From Parelaphostrongylus tenuis (Eukaryota; Nematoda; Chromadorea; Rhabditida; Metastrongylidae), in contig JAHQIW010001340.1 in the NCBI GenBank assembly GCA_019055375.1, forward strand, positions 1,426,001 to 1,490,000: a stretch of DNA of 64,000 bases, given 5' to 3'. The notes under the pieces are model-generated. The model was not told where the DNA came from and did not search any database. It worked only from the letters and a program-made list of their open reading frames with translations. A program made the position numbers and the translations under genes. Below, piece after piece: positions 13,401-19,639 of this stretch (positions are counted from its first letter, which is position 1; each line of letters begins with the position of its first letter).

Positions 13401-15757
13401 CAGTAGCTGCGGAAGTGATTGACTTTGTGGGGGAAAAACACGATTAAAGTCAAGTAGGCCGCAGGCCATCTTCATAAGAAAACACCAAGTACACCGAACA
13501 CGTGACAGACAAACACACACACACGTATACACACGTACACACGTATACACTCACACAAACAGACACAGACACAAGCGATCATTGAACAAAATAATGTCGA
13601 CCTAATAACATGTGCGTGATGCACGTGGACGTCGAAACTGGACGATTTACATCAACAAAAATAGAAAGACACTGGAAAAACGAATGGAATCGGTGGACAA
13701 ATTGGACAATTCATAAAATGAAAGGGCATCAAACAACATCAGAATGAGAATGAGATAGAGAGGAAAAAAATGAACACAGAGAGAGAGAGAGAGAGACAGA
13801 CCTGAACTGGTTGCGATTGGGTGGACAGTGAGGAGGATGAGATCGGTGTAAACGATGAGGGTTCCTGCTTCGGCGATCGTATAGGCGATGTGTTCGTCTC
13901 TATCTAAAAAAATCGACAAAAAACAACTAAAATTAAAGAAAAAAGTCTTCTTGACACTCTGTAGAGCAACTTAAATGCTAATGATTGATTACAAATTCCC
14001 AACATCTTCTTAGATCTGAGCTTTTTACATACAGAATCTACCAGTCTAAGACAGAAAATGATGAGTCACGGGAGGGATTCGAACTCCAGAAACTAGTATC
14101 CCCCCCAAAAGGGCTAGTTTTGCTCACAAAAAAAGTTGAATACTAGATCGAAATGGGAAAGGAGTTATAAGAGCGATTCTTTGTGAATAGATTCACAAAG
14201 AGAATAGATTCACCTCTCAAAGCAGAAAATCTCAATCAGAAAATGCCGAAAAATCTCGTCATAAATCACATCATATCGCACGAAATTTGCAACAATTCTT
14301 TCTAATTGAAGAAAACAAAAACGATAATCGTGAAGATTTAAAATTAGCAGAGAGAATCAGAGGACAAAAGAAGAGAATCCGCCAGAGACGGGAGTCGAAC
14401 TCGCTCACCTTGGCGCCACCTAACGATGGTGTAACGGTGTCGGACGACGATGCTTCATATGCAAATGTTGCATCATTGCCTGAAGACGATTTCGTTCTTT
14501 TGTTAGGCGATGCTCGAGATTATCGACAAGTTCGACTTGAACTCGCATATCTGACGTCGACCTAAATAGAGATAATCAATGAAAAACATCAAATAGATCA
14601 GAATAGGAGGCTTCGGAAGTGCAACCGGCTGGCGCGCGTCCCTGGAAAGGCTGAGATGGGGGTTCGATTCCCGCCAGAGGTTCCCGAGTTTCGTAAAATC
14701 ACTCTACGATACTGGATTTACATTTATAACTAAATAGACCTCTTTAGAGTAGTAAATAGGGCAGACGAATGTGCTGAGGACATTCGCTGGAAATGTGTTG
14801 TTTTCTCGTCTCTTCCGTTCCCCCCAAAACACTTTTCTCTCTCAATTGGCCGAGGTGGGAGGCGTTTCTACTCAGCCAGCGAAGTCGTTTCAGGGATGGC
14901 AAAAAATCTTCTCAATTTCGATTTGGATAATAAAGAGAGGCTCCGGATTGTTTTCAGAATTGTTGTATGACTCGATTTCCGACGTTTCTCGAAGGACTCA
15001 GAGGTGATTTTCCGGAAAAAAAACCACCCAAGCAAAGACAGTGCCTTTCTACGGGGGTTAGTAGTCCTCGTAATGGACTAGGCAATAAATGCGCTATTTG
15101 TGTTGTCTCAATCCCACTCATTACATTTTTTTGTGGCCATGGCGGGACAAACCCAAACAAATCTATGGCGAACGGAATATTGACAGAGCGAAAAAAAACT
15201 GCATAAAGTGCAAAAAAAGGCATCAATTTATGCAAAAAAAAAACGCCGTTTTAGCATATGCATCGAGTCTATCTTTCGATATATCTCTGATTAACTTACA
15301 CACTCTACTCACCTTTCATTGAACGTATGCACTTGTGACAGATGATTTAGGAATACAGTAAGATTCTCACAAGGATGATTACATTCGGGCCAAGCACAGA
15401 GATTATGCTGCCATAGGGGATGGGATATGGAGGTCCCGGGTAGACAGCCGAGATCCAGAGGACCCGGGAGGCCCGGGATCAGGGGAGGAAGGCCGAGGAG
15501 TGGAAGCATTTGCTGGAAGAGTCGATTCACATCCTGAGCGGCAGCACTGGCCGATGCCGACTGACAGAGATTCAGCTGATGATTGAGTAGATTAACGTTC
15601 GGGCGGAGTGACTCTGGAGTCGTTCCTGGATGGCGAGCATGAGGAGATTCTCGGTGGCACCGGTCGGATCAGCAGGAGGCCGTTGAGCCTCGGACAACAT
15701 AGTCGTCGTCGTCGTCGTCGTCGTCGTCGTGTTCGTCGTCACGATTGGGTTGTCTGC
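610..15757 (-). CDS. fkh-7: FoxP-family forkhead transcription factor (gene span, 3' end outside window)
   Basis: This is a nuclear DNA-binding regulator of the FOXP subfamily, seen as six exons: 15757-15313, 14561-14409, 13903-13802, 8148-7955, 3457-3295 and 771-610. In protein order they encode a poly-Thr stretch and hydrophobic helix, then a single C2H2 zinc finger (CAWPEC...H...H). A leucine zipper follows ([13 protein letters not shown]...[12 protein letters not shown]), then a Ser/Pro-rich linker and a forkhead domain running from [18 protein letters not shown] to VWTVDDSEF. The order finger-zipper-forkhead is diagnostic of FOXP; other Fox classes lack the finger and zipper. FOXP proteins dimerise through the zipper and usually repress transcription. 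Splice sites and phases agree across all junctions, except that two exons each need one extra base (see findings). The C-terminus continues past base 1. The true start codon and any upstream exons were not resolved; an in-frame ATG lies within the first listed exon after the Thr tract. The symbol is by analogy to C. elegans and is moderately sure. Confidence 0.9.
828..945 (-). mobile_element. SINE family B copy
   Basis: Family B carries a tRNA-like head and a conserved 3' tail containing TTTTGCATATCACTCA. Here the tail is at the left (TGAGTGATATGCAAAACTTC) and a box B remnant reads GGGAATAGAACTCGGG. The head end lies near 945. Confidence 0.6.
1068..1170 (-). mobile_element. SINE family B fragment with inverted partner
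   Basis: The tail-like GACTGAGTGGTATGCAAAA and box B-like GGGTTAAACCCGCG are on one arm. GGCGGGTTCAACTCCTGCC follows in the other orientation, so two head fragments face each other. Confidence 0.5.
2366..2855 (+). mobile_element. Two SINE family B 3' ends flanking a GA-rich tract
   Basis: At 2366-2450 the sequence ACGGGTTCTACTCCCGTC is followed by AGTTTTGCATATCACACAG. At 2755-2855 GGGTTCAAATCCCGC is followed by GATTTGCAAATTACTCA. Between them lies the purine repeat at 2528-2633. Confidence 0.55.
2528..2633. repeat. GA/GAAA purine microsatellite
   Basis: Imperfect AG repeats with AAAG and GGAG variants. Its pyrimidine strand produces a spurious 239-codon open frame on the minus strand. Confidence 0.95.
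3295..3457 (-). CDS. fkh-7: FoxP exon: first half of forkhead domain
   Basis: The acceptor is TTTTCAG just above 3457 and the donor is AAG|GTACGG. The first base completes an Arg codon from the upstream exon, giving the [16 protein letters not shown] junction that matches vertebrate FOXP (EFYKNAxVRPPFTYA). The exon contains helix 1 ([10 protein letters not shown]), helix 2 ([11 protein letters not shown]) and the FOXP-specific [11 protein letters not shown] segment. In FOXP this segment carries the Ala for Pro change that allows domain swapping; that Ala is present here in FAYFRRNA. The intron to the next exon is about 2.5 kb and holds repeats. Confidence 0.93.
3952..4161. mobile_element. TTAA-type foldback element (MITE), diverged
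   Basis: Inverted arms of about 65 bp: TTAGCCTTTTTGCGACCGTG at the left and the reverse complement of CCGCGGCCTCGAAAGGATTA plus A at the right. GGACGGTCTGC faces GCAGACCGTCC near the centre. The terminal motif TTAAnCCTTnCG and GGACCCA are shared with the element at 5540. Confidence 0.7.
4272..4370 (-). mobile_element. SINE family B copy
   Basis: Tail AGATATGCGAAATATTTGAC, box B remnant GCAGTGAAACC, box A remnant in GCTACACCACTGAGGCCACC. It sits immediately before the AT microsatellite that received a family A SINE. Confidence 0.6.
4374..4428. repeat. AT microsatellite
   Basis: TA/AT alternation interrupted twice. It continues at 4725-4747 on the other side of the inserted SINE. Confidence 0.95.
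4429..4724 (+). mobile_element. SINE family A, full copy inserted in an AT microsatellite
   Basis: The 5' part is a tRNA-like pol III promoter: box A in TGGCGCAGTGGTTAGAGGTG and box B in GGTTCGATCTC. A body of about 220 bp follows, containing TGACTCGGTTCAGCGGGAGG, and the end is GAGCTTTATCCTTT. Both flanks are (AT)n, so the element landed inside a dinucleotide run. Confidence 0.85.
5230..5395. mobile_element. SINE family B head-to-head pair (foldback)
   Basis: The left arm reads from the tail ATATGCAAAACTTTCGACTC inward. The right arm reads GCGGGTTCAACTCCGCTCCC out to the tail AAGTTTTGCACATCACTGA. The arms are inverted copies of the same tRNA-like unit. Confidence 0.65.
5540..5674. mobile_element. 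TTAA-flanked foldback MITE
   Basis: Arms TTAACCCTTACGGGACCATG and CATGGTCCCGTAAGGGTTAA-type are near-perfect inverted repeats. TTAA is at both ends and CCCTT is the first transposon sequence. This is the signature of piggyBac-like MITEs (TTAA target, CCC start). There is no coding capacity in 135 bp. Confidence 0.8.
6262..6390 (-). mobile_element. SINE family B copy
   Basis: Tail GAGTGTTATGCAAAACTCGG at the left. The head at the right contains GTGCTAACCGCTGCACTAGC followed by GGCGCC, the reverse of the tRNA-like start. Confidence 0.65.
6505..6655 (+). mobile_element. tRNA-headed repeat, family C
   Basis: Box A-like GCCGTGGCTGAGTGGATGTG and box B-like GGAGTCGAACCAC are followed by the family C body, CCTCAACATTCTCAGGCAGTC and CTCAACCAGTATTTTACGGC. 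The cloverleaf does not close, so it is not a tRNA gene. Confidence 0.65.
6830..6948 (-). mobile_element. tRNA-headed repeat, family C, minus strand
   Basis: Read on the minus strand: GGGTAGCCTAGTGGTTAGTG (box A), CCGGTTCGACCCCC (box B), CCAACATTCTCTTGCAATC, then CAACGAACGCC. The last part matches the family C body. The best-preserved head of the family, though its acceptor stem does not pair. Confidence 0.65.
7035..7195 (+). mobile_element. SINE family B-like tRNA-headed unit with inverted fragment
   Basis: GGTGGCGTAGTGGTAGCACA is a good box A, and CGCGGGGTTAAACTC is a decayed box B. An inverted box B-like piece (GGCGGGAATTGAACCCGAG) lies just upstream. The anticodon arm does not fold, so it is not a tRNA gene. 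Confidence 0.5.
7310..7870. mobile_element. Mariner-related foldback MITE
   Basis: Long inverted arms: GCTACTCACGCACGAAGGGA, then AGCGGCGCGCAAGATTAATG, at the left. At the right are CATTAATCTTACGCGCCGCT and CGTGCATGAGTAGCAAGCGA. The outer parts (GCACTAGAGCATTAAACACT and ATTTTGAGTTTATTGCACTA) are inverted too. The arms match those around the transposase relic at 25.5-26.3 kb, so this is a deletion derivative. Confidence 0.75.
7955..8148 (-). CDS. fkh-7: FoxP exon: Ser/Thr-rich linker before the forkhead
   Basis: Bounded by a TTTCAG acceptor and a CG|GTCAGC donor, 194 nt, phase 0 in. It encodes a Ser/Thr/Pro-rich linker ending in [20 protein letters not shown]. This corresponds to the RRRxSDKYNxPxSSxIAxN motif directly before the forkhead in vertebrate FOXP proteins, including the basic patch. 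The last two bases join the first base of the 3457 exon to make Arg. The homology is to a short conserved motif only; the first 40 residues are low-complexity and not conserved. Confidence 0.85.
8634..8658. repeat. GACC tetranucleotide repeat
   Basis: About six units of GACC in the intron between FoxP exons. Confidence 0.9.
9348..9488. mobile_element. Small AT-rich foldback element
   Basis: TTGGATCGGCAAGGAATTTCC to TTTTTCATGCACTTAAGT is inverted as ACTTAAATGCATGAAAAAT to GGAAAATTTCGTGCCAACCAA, around an 8-bp centre. A hairpin of about 65-bp arms. Flanking words GTGTGATTAATTGGT and ATGTGATTAACTGGT repeat directly at 9287 and 9529, so a larger element is possible. Confidence 0.6.
10000..10945. 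mobile_element. SINE family B fragments around 10.0 and 10.8-10.9 kb
   Basis: At 10000-10065 there is a tail plus box B remnant (AGTGATATACAAAACCTTTG). At 10800-10945 a head-to-head pair has GAGTGATAGACAGATCTCAC on one side and AATTTTGCCTATATCACTCA on the other. Between the two (10070-10795) no gene or other clear element is seen. Confidence 0.5.
11150..11265. repeat. CT microsatellite
   Basis: Long CT tract with CTTT and CCCT variants. Confidence 0.95.
11641..11700. repeat. GA microsatellite
   Basis: Imperfect AG tract about 400 bp downstream of the CT tract and complementary to it. The two could pair as an inverted repeat. Confidence 0.95.
12495..13600. other. GC/CpG-rich low-complexity block inside a FoxP intron
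   Basis: Contains (CTG)n at 12890-12908 and 13062-13080, CGTC/CCGT repeats at 13041-13060, CA runs at 12767-12840 and 13510-13570, and many CpG. Several overlapping frames of 130-160 codons are open on both strands because of the composition; none has a recognisable domain. It may be a secondary promoter or enhancer region of FoxP, which is inference. Confidence 0.4.
13777..13799. repeat. GA microsatellite next to a FoxP exon
   Basis: The tract lies immediately 3' of the exon ending at 13802, so on the transcript it forms a CU-rich intron start. Confidence 0.9.
13802..13903 (-). CDS. fkh-7: FoxP exon: short Ser/Pro linker
   Basis: A 102-nt exon (34 codons, phase 0 on both sides) with a TTTTTAG acceptor and a CAG|GTCTGT donor. 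It translates to a Ser/Thr/Pro/Gln-rich peptide starting [18 protein letters not shown]. The peptide has no domain. KQEP resembles a sumoylation-type site, but that is only a suggestion. The exon is included because it is open, has good splice sites and its phases fit between the zipper and pre-forkhead exons. It could be alternatively spliced, since skipping it keeps the frame. Confidence 0.6.
14409..14561 (-). CDS. fkh-7: FoxP exon: leucine zipper, with apparent 1-base frameshift
   Basis: The TTTAG acceptor supplies the G that completes the Arg codon of the zinc-finger exon. The exon then reads [19 protein letters not shown] and [13 protein letters not shown], matching the FOXP zipper (QVxxLExxLxKxxxRLQAMMxHLHxK). 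This is the homodimerisation interface. Directly after HLHMK the zipper frame reads 8 further codons of unrelated sequence and then a TAG. The sister frame reads [14 protein letters not shown] to a consensus AAG|GTGAGC donor in phase 0, as the next exon requires. One base is therefore missing between about 14437 and 14447, either a sequence error or a real lesion. Confidence 0.82.
14612..14720 (+). mobile_element. SINE family B copy in a FoxP intron
   Basis: Head GAAGTGCAACCGGCTGGCGC, box B GGGGGTTCGATTCCCGCC, then GTTTCGTAAAATCACTC in place of the tail. It lies about 50 bp upstream of the zipper exon. Confidence 0.55.
15313..15757 (-). CDS. fkh-7: FoxP exon: N-terminal region and C2H2 zinc finger, with apparent 1-base frameshift
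   Basis: Acceptor TTTAG above 15757, donor AAAG|GTGAGT. The first part reads ADNPIVTTN, ten Thr, [17 protein letters not shown] and [15 protein letters not shown]. The second part, in another frame, reads [13 protein letters not shown], a hydrophobic Pro/Leu/Gly stretch and the finger [18 protein letters not shown] with HLSQVH, as in FOXP. The two frames meet near 15600 in GCCCGAAC; one extra base there (for example a fourth C) joins them and gives the correct exit phase. The ATG of MLSEAQ is a possible translation start, but the frame is open upstream to the acceptor, so an upstream coding exon is also possible. Confidence 0.85.
15701..15733 (-). repeat. ACG trinucleotide repeat inside coding exon (poly-Thr)
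   Basis: Nine ACG codons plus one ACT encode ten threonines in the first recognised FoxP exon. Length variation between individuals would be expected. Confidence 0.85.
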
Positions 15758-15982
15758 CTAAACGAGGAGCTATTTATTTGCGATATCGTCACTTCCTGCA
15801 GCGATGACGATGGCGGCGATGATCGTGGCAAACTGATAAGGACTCGAAAAAAAAATAAACATCTACGCGTAAATTCTCGTAAACCACGACGCGAACAACT
15901 TGTGAGAATATGTAAAGCTCGACGGTAATGAGGCAATCAACTGCTGGGAAGACAGAGAGAATGACGTCAGATGATGAGAGGC

Positions 15983-16027
15983 GATAAACAAACAAACAAA
16001 CAAACAAGTAAACAAACAAACAAACAG
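15983..16027. repeat. CAAA tetranucleotide repeat
   Basis: About ten AAAC units in the putative FoxP 5' region. Confidence 0.9.
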
Positions 16028-16378
16028 CTTTGGAGGAAGGCACAACCACTTCCACCACCACCACCACCACACCACGTAAACATCAAAACATTGCCAATAG
16101 GGGGTGGGGGTGTACGGTGGCAATGAGGGAGGTGATTTATGCGTAAACACGATGACGACAGACAGCTCATCAGATGATCATCAATGAATGTAAGTGGTGG
16201 ATGGATGGATGGAGGCGCGTGTACGTGTGTATGGTATAGACGACGACGGCGACGACGACGTGTGTACGTGTGTGTGTATGTGTTTGGTTGGTTGGTGCAA
16301 GGAACGAACAGAGAATCAACAAAAGTGCTAACCGGGGCGGAGTCGAGATATTAATGCCAGAGACGCCATGACAAACAC

Positions 16379-16381
<3 letters not shown>

Positions 16382-16455
<74 letters not shown>
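16382..16455. repeat. CA microsatellite
   Basis: About 33 uninterrupted CA units following ACAT units; the longest pure repeat in the window. Confidence 0.97.
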
Positions 16456-16456
<1 letters not shown>

Positions 16457-17502
16457 CACAGACAGACATCTAAACGGAGATATACATAGACACACACAAA
16501 CGTATATACAATGATAGACACGAATATATGTGTACTCGTTTGTGTGTATGCATGACTATCTATACACAAGCATATGACTGTCATTGGCAAACTTGACACA
16601 ATGAATGAATGAAGTGATGAGTGGCGAGGCGACGAGACAGCGCGCGACGACTATAAACGCGAGTGAGCGAGCGAACGACGGCGACGAGGACTGGCGACGG
16701 CTGACGTCGGGCGACGACCGACGAAGGAATGAAGGAGGCACATGTCCCCTCGTCGCGCCCCCACGTAAGAGCATGTATAATAACACTCATAAATACACAC
16801 ACACACACACACACATACACAAACCGAAAAGTGCATTCATTGGGTTGGAGGGGAACGCCCACATCGCGCGCGTGCATCGAACAGTAACCCCCAAAGTACA
16901 CACAAACACACCGGCCCGGCCTGGCAAGAGCACAATTAACAGCAGCAGCAGCAGCAACAGCAGCGACGACGACGACGACGACAGCGGACTGGCGAACGAG
17001 CAGAGCGAGCCCCACGAACAGTAGCTATTGGGCGGACATGCGAACGGACGACGCAAAGGAACGAACGAACGAGCGACGGAACGACGAAACGAACTCGGTT
17101 GAGATAGATCTAGCTCGGTAGGTGGTGGCCTAGCCGGACTGAGAGCCGACCTGATGAGCCATAGTCGCGGCGGCACCGTCAGCCCCGACGGACGGACGGC
17201 ATCCGAGGTGACGGCGGCGGCGAGAAATGTGCTCCCGCCCAATCGCGCTGTTTACCCGATGTTTACCCGACAAAAAAAATGTAAACAACGTCCGGCAGAG
17301 AGTGTGGCGACGGCGGAGCGAGCAGACACTCCCGCCCTGCGTCTCTGACCCATCGGTGCCACGCCCCCTCGCTGCACTTTTGACGACCAAGTGGCGCACG
17401 AGAACGAGGCGATTACGATGGCCGACGCCACCACAGGCATACACATACGCACGCACCACACCCACCACACAACACACACCGTCCCCGGCCCAAGCATAGC
17501 AC

Positions 17503-17548
17503 GACAACAACAACAACAACAAGGCGATCAACAACAACAACAGAAAAG
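17503..17548. repeat. CAA trinucleotide repeat
   Basis: Two CAA runs separated by GGCGAT. They are on the plus strand, so they do not code poly-Gln for the minus-strand FoxP gene. Confidence 0.85.
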
Positions 17549-18987
17549 TAGGCGCTGGCCGGCACCGTCGCCGGATCCCGCAGGGCTCTGGAAGCGCTCC
17601 AAATTTCGCCAGAAAGTCTTCCGATCTCCCCTCCCGATGGGGAGATCGGCTTGTCCTGGAGGCGCATCTGCAGGTTTTTTGAGGTTCGACGTAAGAGCCG
17701 TCGGTTGTGGGATATCCCGGGTCGCAGAATTCTAGTGCCAGTCACCTGGTAAACGAAGTATCGTACGGTTCAAAATGTGTTTTCGCGGTGGAAATCCTTA
17801 TTTTCTCCCTTTTCACCCTCCAATCGAACAGGAATTGGAACACTTTGTGGACTTCCAAGTTACTACTGATTATGTGGTGTCTATATGAACCGCGAATATA
17901 CTGTAGAGACGCTTCTCGTTGAATTCGAACATCCATAGGAACTCTAATATCTATTACATTATCCTTTGCGATGCGCCTTGTGAGGTGGGGCACTGCAATT
18001 CGAAGTCCAGAAAATCCTCAAAATATTGAAAACAATGCTTTAGAGAAAGTATTACTAGCTGATGAGATAATAAGCCACTGTACTGAGAATGAAAAAAAAA
18101 TTATTCCCTCAGTCGAACACTAAGTTAATTTCCGTCGTCTAAGTCGAAGTATGAAAAAGTTGTAGTGATCAGTTACTACTTTTTAACGGTGACGATAAAA
18201 TTCGTGCGACTAATGCCTTCTAGGTGAGAGGAGATGTTCGAGAAATTGAACGTCCATATGATTATATCATTGATCTGGATACTTTGATATTTTCATCTGA
18301 GTACAAAAAATTTCGATGCAAGCTATAAAGTTTTGACAATTGGGATCGTAATCTGACGATAATAATGCCATCAGCAGTGGTGATTTCAAATCTAGAAGTC
18401 TAGGAAAATTGCTGTTCACATAGATACTTTTTTCAGAGGTCAGAAAAAAAGGAGTGGCTCTACAATTGTTAGGCTTTCGCTCAGCTTTAAGCTCGATCGT
18501 AACGCCGTTCGAATGCCAAGCAGCACTCGATGAGCAATGATTTAAGTGCGATCAACACGAAAACAAAGAGAGCTTAAAATGTTCACAGAATACATGTTAT
18601 TGTTCCCTCGACGTATACGGGAAATCCTGTAATAATTACAACCAGGAACACTTATCGATAGGTCATAGTTTTCGCTCATTTGAAATCTCCTTTGTATGGG
18701 AATATGAAGTTATTGTTAGCTGAGCTACGTTTCGACAACGCACTTTTCCTCACATAGTTGCGCTAGCAACGCACCTGATTGTCCTTTTTTCCAGTAAACT
18801 GAAATTATTCGCAATTTCCTCAAAAGCTTTTTCGATAAATATCGGAGTAATTGGACAGACATTGTGGTTAGAAACGCATTCTTCCAAGAAAAGTGCTAAC
18901 ATGTAATATAGAGTTCTAGATTAAAAATAAAAACAAAAAAGAATTCACCTCATCGAGTGTTTATGAATCTGCTTTTAAGCATTCGGA

Positions 18988-19150
18988 ATAGTCTGTGAGA
19001 ATATTTAGAGCCTTTTCGAGATCGACACTAGAGCCATACGTAAGTTTCGGCGGTGTCGCCCGCTTCATCAGTGGCTCACGCTCCATACTAAACACTACTA
19101 TGAAGCGATGTACCCCCCTCGAAAAAGGCTCTAAACATTCTTATAGACTA
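18988..19150. mobile_element. Foldback MITE, family E, copy 1
   Basis: Ends are TAGTCTGTGAGAATATTTAG plus AGCCTTTTCGAG, and its inverted copy CTCGAAAAAGGCTC to TTCTTATAGACTA. About 35-bp terminal inverted repeats; the inside has CGTAAGTTTCGGCGGT and no ORF. Confidence 0.7.
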
Positions 19151-19436
19151 TGTTTAAAGAAACTTTTGAGACGACTATTTGCGACGCCCAGTTTTCAGCT
19201 ATGCCCGCTGTGACGTCTAAGGATGTCACACCGGACAGTCCGACTGACTTTCTGTAGCCGTGCCTTCTTTTTACTGCGATTTCTATAAATTGCTTTTTCT
19301 CTGCATTTCGAAAAAATTCCGCCCTCTTCGTGGCATCATTGCGATACTTGCCTTTTGGTTTTGATTCCTCTCATTACAAGAAAATTACCCAGAACCATTA
19401 TAGTGGTAAAAAATTAGAACACGGCGGGTAGCTTAC

Positions 19437-19639
19437 CAAAAATGATACTTCCAAATTGCATACGATGCCAGTTCATGAGAGCAGAGGCTTTTCTGCTCCT
19501 CTCCCATGGCCACACTCTTACGTGGACCGCTCTCCTTGGGAACAATAGTCTCTCGTCGGAAATGAGAAATTATGCGAGGATCTATTAATTTCACTTCCTT
19601 CCATGGATCATGTCCGTCGCAGTATCTGCATTGGATGAG
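19437..19639 (-). CDS. Unassigned candidate exon, minus strand
   Basis: A strong TTCTTTAG acceptor and a TTG|GTAAGC donor bound 203 nt that are open in one frame. The peptide contains CRYCDGHDPWKEVKLIDPR, IISHFRRETIVPKESGPR and SLCSHELASYAIWKYHF, which is not low-complexity. The Cys-x2-Cys at its start could be half of a zinc ribbon. I cannot name the family. No partner exon with matching phase was established; it lies 3.7 kb upstream of the FoxP exons and on the same strand, so a separate gene or an unrecognised 5' exon are both possible. Confidence 0.4.

Larger units (their letters stand above)
15758..17620 (-). promoter_or_regulatory. GC/CpG-rich low-complexity block upstream of FoxP exons
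   Basis: This block is strikingly richer in G+C and CpG than the AT-rich surroundings. It is crowded with short tandem repeats (CA, CAAA, ACG, CAG, CAA) and many GACG/CGAACGA words. It sits directly 5' of the first recognised FoxP exon, so a promoter and 5' UTR are likely here. No TATA box, start codon or splice donor could be pinned. Open frames of 130-150 codons on both strands are low-complexity shadows. The promoter role is inferred from position and composition only. Confidence 0.4.

Noticed and set aside
14287..14565. 92-codon plus-strand open frame
   Set aside because: It is the antisense shadow of the FoxP zipper exon.
16382..16455. CRISPR-like or telomeric array
   Set aside because: It is a plain CA dinucleotide run in a eukaryotic sequence; no spacers and no telomere unit (TTAGGC) arrays occur in the window.
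16170..17745. Several open frames of 80-150 codons upstream of FoxP
   Set aside because: Products are poly-Val/Cys, poly-Ser or Arg-rich strings created by CA, CAG and CAA repeats. The poly-Gln-like run is on the strand opposite to FoxP.
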